Below, piece by piece: positions 16,937 through 25,617 of a stretch of 38,755 bases of DNA (the first letter of the stretch is position 1; each line of letters opens with the position of its first letter). The stretch is from the NCBI RefSeq assembly GCF_000633515.1, contig NZ_AYMP01000030.1, forward strand, positions 1 to 38,755. Reading direction: 5' to 3'. Position numbers and translations under genes: made by a program. This stretch comes from Morganella morganii H1r. Lineage in GTDB: Bacteria > Pseudomonadota > Gammaproteobacteria > Enterobacterales > Enterobacteriaceae. Below the pieces are notes generated by a model that ran no database searches, was not told where the DNA came from, and worked only from the letters and a program-made list of their open reading frames with translations.

Positions 16937-17473
16937 ATGGAAGCACAACAGATTCTGGATTTCTGGTTTAATGAAGCCACACCGGAACAATGGTTTAAGA
17001 AAGACACACAATTTGATGACCTGATCCGCCGCCGTTTTCTTAAGGTATGGGAACAGGCAGCCGCCGGAGAGTGTTTCAGCTGGCGGGCCCGCATAGGTGG
17101 TCGTCTGGCGGAGATCCTCGTGCTGGATCAGTTTTCCCGTAACCTCTGGCGCGATGACGCACGGTCGTTTGCACAGGATCCGATGGCACTGGTACTGGCG
17201 CAGGAAGCGGTGAAAACACCGGATTATCTGCAGCTGCCTCCGGTGCAGCGCAAATTTGTGCTGATGCCGTATATGCATTCGGAATCTGCACTGATCCATC
17301 AGCAGGCAGAATTATTGTTTAAAGGGCTTGATGAGAGCACAGAGGATTTTGAGCGGCGGCACAAAGCGATCATTGACCGCTTCGGCCGCTACCCGCACCG
17401 CAATGAGATTCTGGGGCGGAATTCCACCCCGGAAGAGGCGGAATTTCTGTTACAACCCGGTTCGGCGTTCTGA
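16937..17473 (+). CDS. DUF924 family protein
   Basis: The protein has 178 residues from ATG 16937, with AAGGAG at seven to eight bases; an in-frame ATG at 16910 is less well placed. Family features are [18 protein letters not shown] at the start, [38 protein letters not shown], and [23 protein letters not shown]924 proteins are all-helical, TPR-like and soluble; no activity is established that I know of. The last 24 bases overlap the 3' end of ybdG on the opposite strand, so the two transcripts are convergent and complementary there. Confidence 0.9.
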   Translation: MEAQQILDFWFNEATPEQWFKKDTQFDDLIRRRFLKVWEQAAAGECFSWRARIGGRLAEILVLDQFSRNLWRDDARSFAQDPMALVLAQEAVKTPDYLQLPPVQRKFVLMPYMHSESALIHQQAELLFKGLDESTEDFERRHKAIIDRFGRYPHRNEILGRNSTPEEAEFLLQPGSAF

Positions 17474-18733
17474 TTCACACTCACGGGCTAAATGGGCGGC
17501 AATACCGCGCATATCAAAGCCCGTTGGTGTCTGATGCACCCGCAGCCAGAATTGCGGCAGGATCGCGAACAGATGATCAAAAATATCGGACTGGATTTGC
17601 TCATAGCTTATCCACGCCGTCACATTGGTGAAGGCGTAGATTTCCACCGGCAGCCCGTCCGGTGTCGGTGCCAGCTGGCGCACCATGGTGGTCATTTTTT
17701 TGTGAATATGCGGACTGGCTTTAATGTACGCCTCCGCATAGGCACGGAATGTCCCGATATTTGTCAGCCGGCGCTGGTTGAGCAGCGTGTCATCCGGCTC
17801 CTGCGCATTGTATTCTGCGATTTCCTGTAATTTGGTATCGATATAACCGGCAATCAGGTTTGATTTACGCAGCCGGCTGATTTCCTCATCCGTCAGAAAA
17901 CGGATGCTGGTGGTATCCAGATTCATGCTGCGTTTGATACGCCGTCCGCCGGATGCCGTCATTCCCCGCCAGTTTTTAAAGGAGTCGGAAATCAGGGCGT
18001 AAGTCGGAATGGTGGTGATGGTGTTATCCCAGTTCTGTACTTTGACCGTGGTCAGCCCGATATCCGTTACTGCACCGTCCGCGCCGTATTTCGGCATCTC
18101 CAGCCAGTCCCCGACATTAAGCATGTCATTGACCGACAACTGAATACCGGCCACGAGCCCCATGATCGGGTCTTTAAAGACCAGCATCAGGACGGCGGTC
18201 ATGGCACCGAGTCCGCTCAGCAAAATCAGCGGGGATTTTCCGATCAGCAGTGAAATTATCAGAATGCTGAAAAGTACCGCGATAATCAGTTTCAGGCTCT
18301 GCATGACACCGCGCAGCGGAAGCCGGCTCAGCGACGGCGTATGGCGGGAGAGATTCAGAAGAATGTCCATCACTGAAAACAACAGCAGCATGCCGAACAG
18401 CAGGCACCAGGCCTGTGCGCCGGTGGTGAGAATTTCCTGTGCGGCAGAGCCGCGCCCCAGCCAGACCAGTGCCTGAATATTAAAGACAATACCCTGAATC
18501 AGAAACGCAAAGCGGTTAAAGAGTTTGGTGCGGGTGATTAATGCCCCCCACGGACGCTGAGCGCCGCCGGTACGGCGTTCAATATACGGCAGCAGGCCTT
18601 TGTGCAGGACAAGATGCAGAATAACAGCGATAGCCAGAATCAGAACAATCACGCCGGTAATGGCTGCCCATGAGGCGTAGTCATTACTGAGTTCAAATTG
18701 TTGTTGCAGCCATAGTCGCAGTTGTTGCTCCAT
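17450..18733 (-). CDS. ybdG: Miniconductance mechanosensitive channel YbdG (MscS superfamily)
   Basis: The protein has 427 residues (E. coli YbdG 415). Five transmembrane helices come first, then the MscS pore-lining region around [31 protein letters not shown], the beta-domain ([37 protein letters not shown]) and a long cytoplasmic C-terminal part ending [15 protein letters not shown]. Such channels release solutes on hypo-osmotic shock; YbdG gives the MscM-type activity in E. coli. AGGAGAT lies seven bases before the ATG. It is convergent with, and overlaps, the DUF924 gene by 24 bases. Confidence 0.92.
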   Translation of the reverse strand: MEQQLRLWLQQQFELSNDYASWAAITGVIVLILAIAVILHLVLHKGLLPYIERRTGGAQRPWGALITRTKLFNRFAFLIQGIVFNIQALVWLGRGSAAQEILTTGAQAWCLLFGMLLLFSVMDILLNLSRHTPSLSRLPLRGVMQSLKLIIAVLFSILIISLLIGKSPLILLSGLGAMTAVLMLVFKDPIMGLVAGIQLSVNDMLNVGDWLEMPKYGADGAVTDIGLTTVKVQNWDNTITTIPTYALISDSFKNWRGMTASGGRRIKRSMNLDTTSIRFLTDEEISRLRKSNLIAGYIDTKLQEIAEYNAQEPDDTLLNQRRLTNIGTFRAYAEAYIKASPHIHKKMTTMVRQLAPTPDGLPVEIYAFTNVTAWISYEQIQSDIFDHLFAILPQFWLRVHQTPTGFDMRGIAAHLARECESERRTGL

Positions 18734-18869
18734 AAAAAATATCTCCTGTGACGTGGTTTTACAGACTCCTTCGTGAGCAGCAAAATGTTAAAAAAATAGG
18801 ATCACATTGAATACTGTACCATTTTTCAGGCACGGGTACTGAAAGGGTATGTAAAGTTGCGATAAAAGC

Positions 18870-18923
18870 GGAAAAAAAGGAAAAAAGGGGGATGTGGCGC
18901 GGCAAATTATTTGCCCGCGCCAC
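18870..18923 (-). terminator. Rho-independent terminator of hdeD
   Basis: Arms GTGGCGCGG (18894-18902) and CCGCGCCAC (18915-18923) form a strong hairpin. On the minus strand it is followed by a T-rich tail of more than 15 bases (18870-18890). It lies about ten bases beyond the hdeD stop codon. Confidence 0.88.
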
Positions 18924-18932
18924 GGGATGCGG

Positions 18933-19505
18933 TTAATTATTCTTTTTCAGGACAGAGGCGGCGGCGATCAGCCCGAAAGAACTGAACAGCAGTTCAATAC
19001 CGACCAGCGTCGCTATCAGGGTGACAGACACAATCGGGCCGTTACCGACCAGCAGATAAGCGATAAACAGATCGAGCAGGCCGATAATAATGTTCAGCCA
19101 GCCGCGGGCCTGAGACATCTGACGCAGACCTGAGCCCAGGCGAAGGATCCCGCCGGCAATAAACAGGATAGCGAGCAGAATAGCGAGACTGAGCATCCCG
19201 GTGAGCGGCTCGGTCAGGAAAACATAGCCGAGAAGGAGATAGGCCACCGCAACCAGAACGGAAAACAGCTTACTGCCGCCGCTGTAAAGCCGGCTGCTGA
19301 GTGTCACAAACAACATGGAGAGCCCGTTGATCACGAGCAGTCCCCCGATGATATAGCTGAGTGTGACGCCGGAGATCAGCGGGTTCATCAGACAGGCCAC
19401 ACCACCGGCCAGCAGAAGAATGGCGACGATCCACAAATAGCCCCGTTGTTTTTTCAGGGCACCGGCTGTCATATGAGTTAAATTCTGACGGTTAAAATCA
19501 AGCAT
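18933..19505 (-). CDS. hdeD: HdeD-family membrane protein (acid-resistance type)
   Basis: The protein has 190 residues and six hydrophobic helices in three repeated pairs, as in E. coli HdeD (190 residues). Recognisable pieces are GYLWIVAILLLAGGVACLMNP, SYIIGGLLVINGLSM, LAILLAILFIAGGILRLGSG and ARGWLNIIIGLLDLFIAYLL. HdeD is an inner-membrane protein linked to acid and high-density stress in E. coli; the mechanism is unknown. Here it is not next to hdeA/hdeB, so the symbol reflects family membership. AAGGA precedes ATG 19505, and a strong terminator follows, giving a monocistronic unit. Confidence 0.88.
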   Translation of the reverse strand: MLDFNRQNLTHMTAGALKKQRGYLWIVAILLLAGGVACLMNPLISGVTLSYIIGGLLVINGLSMLFVTLSSRLYSGGSKLFSVLVAVAYLLLGYVFLTEPLTGMLSLAILLAILFIAGGILRLGSGLRQMSQARGWLNIIIGLLDLFIAYLLVGNGPIVSVTLIATLVGIELLFSSFGLIAAASVLKKNN

Positions 19506-19648
19506 GGTTTTTCCTTAGTAAGCCCGTTGTACCGGTATCAGTGCTGGCAGAGCAGTCTGATACCGGATGCGGAATATACCCGAAATGATAAACTCCGCTT
19601 TACATTATTTGCGATAAGTAAGTATTTGTGAATAGCAAATACGTAAAA

Positions 19649-20206
19649 TCAGTGCTCAATAATCATGACCGCCGTGGTATCGGGCTCCAGCGCTTTGAAA
19701 ATATGCGGGACATCGCCGGGGTAGGAAATATAGTCACCGGGCAGGAGTGTGGCGGGCTCATCAAGGGTACCGACAACGGCGCTGCCGGTCATCAGCAGGA
19801 TATGTTCAGTGACTTGTGCCATATGCGGCTCGGAAACGCGGTCTTTGCCGGGCTGTGCGGTGATGGTGTAGAGGTCACGCCGGTTAACCGCAGAGGCGGA
19901 GGAGAGCAGAAAGGCGTGATAATAGGCATTCTCGGCACTGACCTGAATACCTTCCCCGCGCCGCAGCACGGTTACCCGGCTTTTCGGGGTTTCAAACAGA
20001 CTGGCAAACGGGATGTTCAGTGCCACGCAGAGTGACCACAATGTTTCGATTCCGGGATTTCCCTGTGCTGACTCCAGCTGCGACAGTGTGGATTTGGCAA
20101 TACCGGCACTGCGTGCGACATCAGCGATAGAACGCCCCTGACGCTGACGCTCTTCAGTCAGCCTGACAGCCATAATCTGCAGGGGCGGGGTGATAGGTGA
20201 ATCCAT
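19649..20206 (-). CDS. XRE-family regulator with C-terminal cupin domain
   Basis: The protein has 185 residues from ATG 20206 (a GTG three codons upstream is an alternative). Residues about 10-70 form a helix-turn-helix of the XRE/Cro type: RQGRSIADVARSAGIAKSTL followed by SQLESAQGNPGIETLWSL. A linker leads into a cupin barrel with HMAQVTEHILLMTGSAVVG and LLPGDYISYPGDVPHIFKAL. Such regulators bind small ligands such as amino acids through the cupin. It is divergent from azlCD, with about 100 bases between, where alternating CGTTC/GAACG repeats may be its operator. It probably controls azlCD and itself. Confidence 0.88.
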   Translation of the reverse strand: MDSPITPPLQIMAVRLTEERQRQGRSIADVARSAGIAKSTLSQLESAQGNPGIETLWSLCVALNIPFASLFETPKSRVTVLRRGEGIQVSAENAYYHAFLLSSASAVNRRDLYTITAQPGKDRVSEPHMAQVTEHILLMTGSAVVGTLDEPATLLPGDYISYPGDVPHIFKALEPDTTAVMIIEH

Positions 20207-20267
20207 AAAATACACTCTCTGCTGGTTAACGGAAATAACCCGGAATTAACACTTGCGTAATTTAAAC

Positions 20268-20293
20268 CGTTCGACATAATGAACGTATCGTTC
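20268..20293. promoter_or_regulatory. Candidate operator in the azlC/regulator intergenic region
   Basis: CGTTC (20268-20272), GAACG (20281-20285) and CGTTC (20289-20293) form two overlapping inverted repeats sharing the middle element, with spacers of eight and three bases. It lies just upstream of azlC in a divergent regulator-transporter arrangement, the usual place for an XRE operator. The match to the regulator is inference. Confidence 0.45.
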
Positions 20294-20312
20294 AATTTAT
20301 AAGTCTATCGCA

Positions 20313-20975
20313 ATGAAACTCGCTATTCCACTCGATAATGCCATGATCCGCAATATTTTGCTGGTTTGTGTGGCGGATTTAATTGTCGGCGTTTCCTACG
20401 GAGCGCTGGCGCATGCCAACGGTTTTCCGCTCTGGGTCCCGCTGACACTGTCCCTGGTTGTACTGGCCGGGGCGTCAGAGTTTCTGTTTATCGGCGTTGT
20501 GGCGGCCGGCGGCAGTCCGGTGTCTGCGGCGCTGGCCGGGTTGCTGGTCAATGCCCGTCATGTGCCGTTCAGCCTTGCGGTGCATGACCTTGCCGGTAAA
20601 GGCCCGAAAAAGCTGCTGGGCTTCCATATTCTTAATGATGAGAGTGTGGTGTTCGGTCTGGCAGAAAAACAAAAAGACAAACAGAAAGCCGCCTTCTGGC
20701 TGTGCGGGCTGGGGATTTTTCTGTGCTGGCCGCTGGGGACGATTATCGGCGAGTTTCTCGGCACCTTTATTGTCGATACCAAAGTGCTGGGGCTGGATGC
20801 CATGTTCCCGGCGATTATTCTGGCATTGTGTCTGCCTGCACTGCGTGAGGTGAAAACACGCCGCGCCGCACTGACGGGGGCGGTCATTGCCCTGGCCGCC
20901 ACGCCATTTTTACCGCCGGGGATCCCGGTACTGTTATCGCTGCTGGGGCTGGTGGTCAGCCTGAGGAGAGCATAA
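20313..20975 (+). CDS. azlC: AzlC family large subunit of branched-chain amino acid exporter
   Basis: The protein has 220 residues with about seven membrane helices. The family signature appears in VADLIVGVSYGALAHANGF, LSLVVLAGASEFLFIGVVAAGG, LLVNARHVPFSLAVHDLAGK, and the C-terminal PPGIPVLLSLLGLVVS. AzlC with AzlD (YgaZ-YgaH in E. coli) exports branched-chain amino acids, valine in E. coli, across the inner membrane. No good ribosome site precedes ATG 20313; ATG 20343 is possible but would trim the first helix region. The stop codon overlaps the azlD start by one base. Probably controlled by the divergent HTH-cupin protein. Confidence 0.9.
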   Translation: MKLAIPLDNAMIRNILLVCVADLIVGVSYGALAHANGFPLWVPLTLSLVVLAGASEFLFIGVVAAGGSPVSAALAGLLVNARHVPFSLAVHDLAGKGPKKLLGFHILNDESVVFGLAEKQKDKQKAAFWLCGLGIFLCWPLGTIIGEFLGTFIVDTKVLGLDAMFPAIILALCLPALREVKTRRAALTGAVIALAATPFLPPGIPVLLSLLGLVVSLRRA

Positions 20976-21301
20976 TGCCGGATACATTATCTGTTCTGAC
21001 GGGGATCGCACTGCTGGCGGTCGGTACGTATGCCATGCGGGCATCCGGAGCGCTGCTCAGCGGACGTTTCTCGGTGTCATCACACGTTAAAAATCTGCTT
21101 TCCACGGGGGCGATTGTCATTCTGTTTGCTGTAGCGGTAACGATGACGATTTTCAGCGGGCAGGAATTATCAGACTGGCCGAAAATGGCCGGAGTGGCGG
21201 TTGCGGGAATACTGACGTGGTATAAAAAGCCGTTCCTGGTGATTGTGCTGGCTGCCGCGATTGTGACTGCGCTGCTGCGTTATCTGTTGTCGCTGTGGTA
21301 A
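20975..21301 (+). CDS. azlD: AzlD family small subunit of branched-chain amino acid exporter
   Basis: The protein has 108 residues and four hydrophobic helices, with the AzlD opening GIALLAVGTYAMRASGALLSG and later GILTWYKKPFLVIVLAAAIV. It is the partner of AzlC; the overlapping TAATG junction implies translational coupling and matched amounts. A strong inverted repeat lies between its stop codon and that of the convergent isochorismatase-fold gene. Confidence 0.9.
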   Translation: MPDTLSVLTGIALLAVGTYAMRASGALLSGRFSVSSHVKNLLSTGAIVILFAVAVTMTIFSGQELSDWPKMAGVAVAGILTWYKKPFLVIVLAAAIVTALLRYLLSLW

Positions 21302-21309
21302 ACAGAGAG

Positions 21310-21334
21310 ATCCGCGCAGCATCACTGCGCGGAT
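21310..21334. terminator. Hairpin between azlD and isochorismatase-fold gene
   Basis: Ten-base perfect arms ATCCGCGCAG and CTGCGCGGAT with a five-base loop lie between two convergent genes. No T tract follows on either strand, so it may end transcripts inefficiently or protect 3' ends. Confidence 0.55.
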
Positions 21335-21343
21335 AATGACACG

Positions 21344-21916
21344 TTATTGTGCCAGCCAGGCAGCGGATGTGGTGATAGCTGCCATCGGGCGGAGCATCTC
21401 CAGGCTTATCTGATGCAGTTCCGCTGTCGGGGCGGCACACAAATCCTCTGCCACTGAGACATAAAACCCGCTGTCGTGGGCATAACGCGCGGTGCTCTGA
21501 ATTGCCATTACCGTACTGACGCCAGCCAGAACAAGGTGTTCGATTCCGGCTTTACGCAGCCAGATCAGCAAATCATTTCCCGCAAAGGCACTGACGCCTT
21601 TTTTCACAAAACAGATATCCTCTTTCTGCACATCAGTACCGTCTGCCCAGTCACAACCGCTGCCGCTCAGTTTCAGGGCGCCAATCTCTTTTGCCCGCTG
21701 AAACATCGGTGATCCGGCAGGGATATCATGCCAGTCATCCGCAAACCCGACCCGCACCCACACTACAGGGATCGCCCGCTGCCGTGCCTGACGGGCGGTT
21801 TCCCGTGTGGCTGTGATCAGGTCACGGGCGGCGGTCTGCTCATGGCAGGCGTTGGACAGCCCGTGTTTCCCGGTAATGTCATTAATAAGGTCGATAATAA
21901 TCAGAGCCTGTTTCAT
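21344..21916 (-). CDS. Isochorismatase-fold hydrolase family protein lacking the catalytic cysteine
   Basis: The protein has 190 residues with the Rossmann-like isochorismatase/nicotinamidase fold. It opens QALIIIDLINDI with the catalytic Asp9. VKKGVSAF gives the catalytic Lys, probably Lys105. The nucleophile block normally reads TxxCVxxTA, but here it is T-VMA-IQ-STAR, so alanine (138) replaces the cysteine; the codon is GCA. Amidohydrolases of the fold need this cysteine, whereas isochorismatases proper can work without it. The reaction is therefore unknown: a hydrolase acting on an ether such as isochorismate, or a non-catalytic protein. It is convergent with azlD and separate from the two-component genes to its right. 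Confidence 0.85.
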   Translation of the reverse strand: MKQALIIIDLINDITGKHGLSNACHEQTAARDLITATRETARQARQRAIPVVWVRVGFADDWHDIPAGSPMFQRAKEIGALKLSGSGCDWADGTDVQKEDICFVKKGVSAFAGNDLLIWLRKAGIEHLVLAGVSTVMAIQSTARYAHDSGFYVSVAEDLCAAPTAELHQISLEMLRPMAAITTSAAWLAQ

Positions 21917-21951
21917 CTGTCCCTCCTGTTCCGGCTTTTTTCAGCATAGCC

Positions 21952-23370
21952 TTATGTATCAGAACTGTCATGGGAAGCAGCCGGTAATTCACGGTTTTTT
22001 ACCGGAATGTGGATCACAAACCCGATACCGCGCTGCTGCAGTCCTTCCGTTACTGAAAGATAGCCGCCAATTTTTTCCGCCAGGTTCTGTGCAATGGCAA
22101 GACCGAGACCGCTGCCGTTTTCACTGCAGCCCGGCACCCGGAAAAAGCGTGAAAACAGGCGGTGACGGTACTGTTCACTGATACCGTTGCCGTTATCGCG
22201 GATAATAATCTGCACTTCCTCCGGATTGCCGGTGTCCAGCGAAACTTCCGCCTGACTGTCCGGCGGGCAGTATTTCACCGCATTATTCAGAATATTGTTG
22301 ATAATGGAGAACAGCGCCTGTTTATCACTGACAACAATGCAGCTGTCCGGGCCGTCGAAAGAAAACTCAATATTTTTGCGCAGGGCGTAGGGCACCAGCA
22401 TAGCAATGGCGTGGCTCAGCGCCTGTGTCAGGTCGATCTCTTCCATTTTCAGCGGATAATCTTCCGTTTCCAGCCGGGCGAGATCAATCAGCTGCCGCGA
22501 CAGCGATACCGCGCGATCCAGACTGATTTCCATATCTGCGGTAATTTCGTTGCGCTCTGCCGGATCATCAATCTGTTTGAGCAGATGAATCTGAGCCAGC
22601 ACGGCAGCAATCGGGGTGCGCAGCTCATGGGCGGCATCTGCCATAAACTGTTTTTCCCTCAGATTGGCGGCATCCACCCGCTGCATCAGCTGGTTGATGG
22701 CATGCAGCACCGGACGCATTTCATTGTACTGATACTTCATGCTGATAGGTGTCAGGTTGCCGGGGTTACGGGTGGCGATACTGCGGGTGGTTTCACGCAG
22801 CGGACGCAGGCTGAGATAGGTGGTGATAATCGTTGACGAGAGCATCGTGCCGAGAATAAACAGCAGCGGGACGGCGGTGCCGGTTGCCGGGTCGCCGATC
22901 AGCATATGGCGGTCAGTACCGGATTCCCCGATAACTGCCGTGCGCTGCATATCGGGATCGGTATTATAAGCAAGATACCAGGTTTCACCGTTCTCGCTAA
23001 AACGCTCGATGCCGTCCGGTTTCAGCGGAATATGAACATCCGGCTTATTACTGTACAACACTTCACCGGTTGTGCTGTGCAGAATCGCGACCAGCGGATC
23101 ATAATTCTCCTCTTCCAGCCCGCTTTTCATTGCATTGGCATACATACTTTCCAGGGCGCGGGCAATTTGCGGGAAGGTGGCAGAATCTGTGGGGGTTTCC
23201 CGCAGGGTATCAGACACACCACGGGCAATCACCATTTGCTGGGCATTAAAATCCTCACTTAAACCGGGCAGGTAAGCGTATTTCAGCCAGGCAATCCAGA
23301 CCCCCCACAGGAGGAGCATCGAGAAGGTCTGCAGGAGAACGGTATAAACAAAGAATGAGCGGATTCTCAC
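21952..23370 (-). CDS. Sensor histidine kinase (QseC/TctE-like)
   Basis: The protein has 472 residues. An N-terminal membrane helix (about 8-30), a periplasmic sensor of about 130 residues, a second helix (about 167-187), a HAMP-like linker, then the H-box MADAAHELRTP with phosphoacceptor His248, the N-box around 356-367 (IINNILNNAVKY), DNGNG (392-396) and GSGLGL (419-424). It autophosphorylates and passes phosphate to the response regulator encoded just upstream. The start codon is GTG immediately after the regulator's TAA, so the two are translationally coupled. The signal is unknown; the layout is closest to QseBC/TctDE systems. Confidence 0.9.
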   Translation of the reverse strand: MRIRSFFVYTVLLQTFSMLLLWGVWIAWLKYAYLPGLSEDFNAQQMVIARGVSDTLRETPTDSATFPQIARALESMYANAMKSGLEEENYDPLVAILHSTTGEVLYSNKPDVHIPLKPDGIERFSENGETWYLAYNTDPDMQRTAVIGESGTDRHMLIGDPATGTAVPLLFILGTMLSSTIITTYLSLRPLRETTRSIATRNPGNLTPISMKYQYNEMRPVLHAINQLMQRVDAANLREKQFMADAAHELRTPIAAVLAQIHLLKQIDDPAERNEITADMEISLDRAVSLSRQLIDLARLETEDYPLKMEEIDLTQALSHAIAMLVPYALRKNIEFSFDGPDSCIVVSDKQALFSIINNILNNAVKYCPPDSQAEVSLDTGNPEEVQIIIRDNGNGISEQYRHRLFSRFFRVPGCSENGSGLGLAIAQNLAEKIGGYLSVTEGLQQRGIGFVIHIPVKNRELPAASHDSSDT

Positions 23371-24036
23371 TTATTCGCTGTCCTTTTTCAGCAGATAGCC
23401 GATCCCGCGGACGGTAATCACTTTTTCTTTGCCGATTTTGCGGCGCAGATTATGGATATGCACCTCCAGGGAATTACTTTCGATTTTATCGTCCAGCCCG
23501 AATAATCGTTGTTCCAGCTCATGTTTACGCACCACATTGCCGGTATTCCGCATTAATTCGTATAACAGCTGATATTCTTTGCCGGAGAGCAGTAATAACT
23601 CGTCGTTCAGTGTCACCTGATGGTTCATCGGGTTCAGGGTGATATTATCCACTTTCCATAATTGCGAGGAAAAACCGGCAATACGCCGGGAAACCGCTTT
23701 AACCCGGGAGATTAATTCCGGCAGTTCAACCGGTTTGGAAATAAAATCGTCCGCCCCTGAATCGAGGGAATTCACCAGATGATCGCGCTGATTGCGGGCT
23801 GTCATAATAATAATAGGGATTTGTTCCCCGTTGTTACGCCACTCCACCAGAGAGTCAAAACCATCGCCGTCCGGTAATCCCAGATCCAGCAGCATCAGGT
23901 CAAAATGCTGTTCTGTCAGCCGTTTACGGGCATCGGCCAGTAAACGCAGCCAGCACACCCGGAAACCGGCCAGTTCCAGTCCCCGGCACAGCGCTTTGCC
24001 TAATTGTAAATCGTCTTCGACTAATAGAATTTGCAC
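23371..24036 (-). CDS. OmpR-family response regulator (QseB-like)
   Basis: The protein has 221 residues. The receiver domain has the acidic pair Asp8-Asp9, phosphoacceptor Asp51 in LMLLDLGLPDGDG, Thr79 and Lys101. The C-terminal winged helix has LSGKEYQLLYELMRNTGNVV, SNSLEVHIHNLRRKIG and the end RGIGYLLKKD, typical of the OmpR/PhoB output domain. It is the first gene of the pair, followed directly by its kinase. Which promoters it binds cannot be told. Confidence 0.92.
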   Translation of the reverse strand: MQILLVEDDLQLGKALCRGLELAGFRVCWLRLLADARKRLTEQHFDLMLLDLGLPDGDGFDSLVEWRNNGEQIPIIIMTARNQRDHLVNSLDSGADDFISKPVELPELISRVKAVSRRIAGFSSQLWKVDNITLNPMNHQVTLNDELLLLSGKEYQLLYELMRNTGNVVRKHELEQRLFGLDDKIESNSLEVHIHNLRRKIGKEKVITVRGIGYLLKKDSE

Positions 24037-24147
24037 GTTTTTTCTCTCTCTGTAAAAGCGGATTGCAGTATAGCATTGACGATTACTGTGACAACGCAGG
24101 CAAATTAGTGTGGCAACGGGGCTTAATCTACCCTTAATTAATCCCGG

Positions 24148-24606
24148 TTACTGTGATATCCGGTTTATAAAATCATCAATCAGATGTCCGGCATATTTTT
24201 CGGTCTGTCTTTGCAGAAAATAAAAATAAAAAATGGTACCGAACAACACGGCAGCATAAATAAACACGGCCCAGATATAAGTCAGGCTGTAATCCAGCAG
24301 GGCCAGTGAGAAATAGCTGATATCAATATTCAGTGACAGGGTATCAGCAATCTTCTGTGAGAACAGCAGCAGAGAAAAAAGTAATACCGGCAGGGCGAGT
24401 AACCCGGTCAGGATATTGACCTTTTTGCGGCGTGCCGCGAGGGCGGGATAATGTTCATCGTGCATATAGGCGGCGATATCGGTGAGCTGATCATCCAGAT
24501 CGTCACGGCAGGCTACCGGTGCGTCCTGTTTTTCTATTTGCTGATGCAAAAGGCGTAAGAGCTGGCTGTTATCGATGCTTTTTGCAAAAGCGGTAATAAT
24601 TCCCAT
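24148..24606 (-). CDS. Hypothetical inner-membrane protein
   Basis: The protein has 152 residues. A soluble helical N-terminus (about 1-60, Gln/Asp-rich) precedes two or three hydrophobic segments: TGLLALPVLLFSLLLFSQ at about 67-84, LALLDYSLTYIWAVFIYAAVLFG around 100-125, and a short C-terminal cytoplasmic helix ending FINRISQ. No family was recognised. It lies upstream of the two-component genes on the same strand with about 110 bases between, so it may or may not share regulation. The start, ATG 24606, has AGGAGTTCCG-like sequence nearby. Confidence 0.65.
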   Translation of the reverse strand: MGIITAFAKSIDNSQLLRLLHQQIEKQDAPVACRDDLDDQLTDIAAYMHDEHYPALAARRKKVNILTGLLALPVLLFSLLLFSQKIADTLSLNIDISYFSLALLDYSLTYIWAVFIYAAVLFGTIFYFYFLQRQTEKYAGHLIDDFINRISQ

Positions 24607-24795
24607 GCGGAACTCCTGAAAGTCTGTGTCGGCGGCTATTATTTAACAATTTTACAGCCCGGTCATGCTGATTTATTAACATTAACTGAATTAAATCATA
24701 ATCTGCGTTCTGCGGTACAATACTGATACGTTATAGCGGAAAGTACTGTGTTATATATAACGGCAGAATACATTTATCTTTCAGGATTATCATCC

Positions 24796-25602
24796 ATGTT
24801 ACGTATCACCGCACTGCTGGAAAATACGAATACTGACCCGAAACTGGATTCTCACGCCGGTCTCAGTCTGCTGCTGGAAGACGGGGAAACCTCGCTGCTG
24901 TTTGATACCGGAGCGGATGATACTTATATCCGTAACGCGCAGGCACTGGGAATTTCACTGGAAAATATTGGGGCTGTGGTGTTGTCGCACGGTCATTATG
25001 ACCACTTCGGCGGTTTAACCCGCACAGAGCGGCGTAATCTGCCGTCTCCGCTGCGGGTGATTGCGCATCCGCACATTTTTGAGCCGCGCCGGGCGGCATT
25101 GTGGCTGGGCAGTTACCCGCTGAAATTCAAGCGGTTATCACCGACGTTTTGTGAAGAAACATTGCGTGGTGACTATCAGTTTGTGCTGACGGAAAAACCG
25201 TATGCTATCTCACCGCGCTTTCTGTTCGCCGGAGAAATCACGCAGCGGGCAGTGGTGCGCCGCTACGGGGTTCTGCTCAGTAACGGAGAGGCGGATTATG
25301 TCCGCGACGACAGTTTTCTGATCTGGCGCGGGGAGGAGGGTATTGTGATTATCACCGGATGCAGTCATTCAGGTATTGAGTCAGTGATACAGCATGCGCG
25401 GGCCCTGACAGATAATACGCCGGTGCAGGCGGTGGTCGGCGGGCTGCATCTGCGCCGGGCAACACCGGCAGCACTGCGCCGTGCACAGGAAGCGGTGGAT
25501 CCGCAAACCCGGATATACGGCTGTCACTGTACCGGTGCCAGAGGGCGTCAGGCCCTGAATGCGGACGATTTTAATACCGGGCAGCAGCTGACATTCCGCT
25601 GA
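24796..25602 (+). CDS. Metallo-beta-lactamase-fold hydrolase
   Basis: The protein has 268 residues from ATG 24796, chosen because the fold begins at MLRITALLEN; an in-frame start at 24748 adds 16 residues. The zinc motif SHGHYDHFGG gives His65, His67, Asp69 and His70. TGCSHSGIESVIQHA supplies a further ligand histidine, and VVGGLHL and the final GCHCTG complete the set. The pattern matches the archaeal-type MBL branch often labelled dihydropterin-ribofuranosylaminobenzene phosphate synthase-like, but the substrate is not known for bacterial members. It is convergent with the FMN reductase gene, with 15 bases between. Confidence 0.85.
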   Translation: MLRITALLENTNTDPKLDSHAGLSLLLEDGETSLLFDTGADDTYIRNAQALGISLENIGAVVLSHGHYDHFGGLTRTERRNLPSPLRVIAHPHIFEPRRAALWLGSYPLKFKRLSPTFCEETLRGDYQFVLTEKPYAISPRFLFAGEITQRAVVRRYGVLLSNGEADYVRDDSFLIWRGEEGIVIITGCSHSGIESVIQHARALTDNTPVQAVVGGLHLRRATPAALRRAQEAVDPQTRIYGCHCTGARGRQALNADDFNTGQQLTFR

Positions 25603-25617
25603 ATCTGCCCGCCGGTT

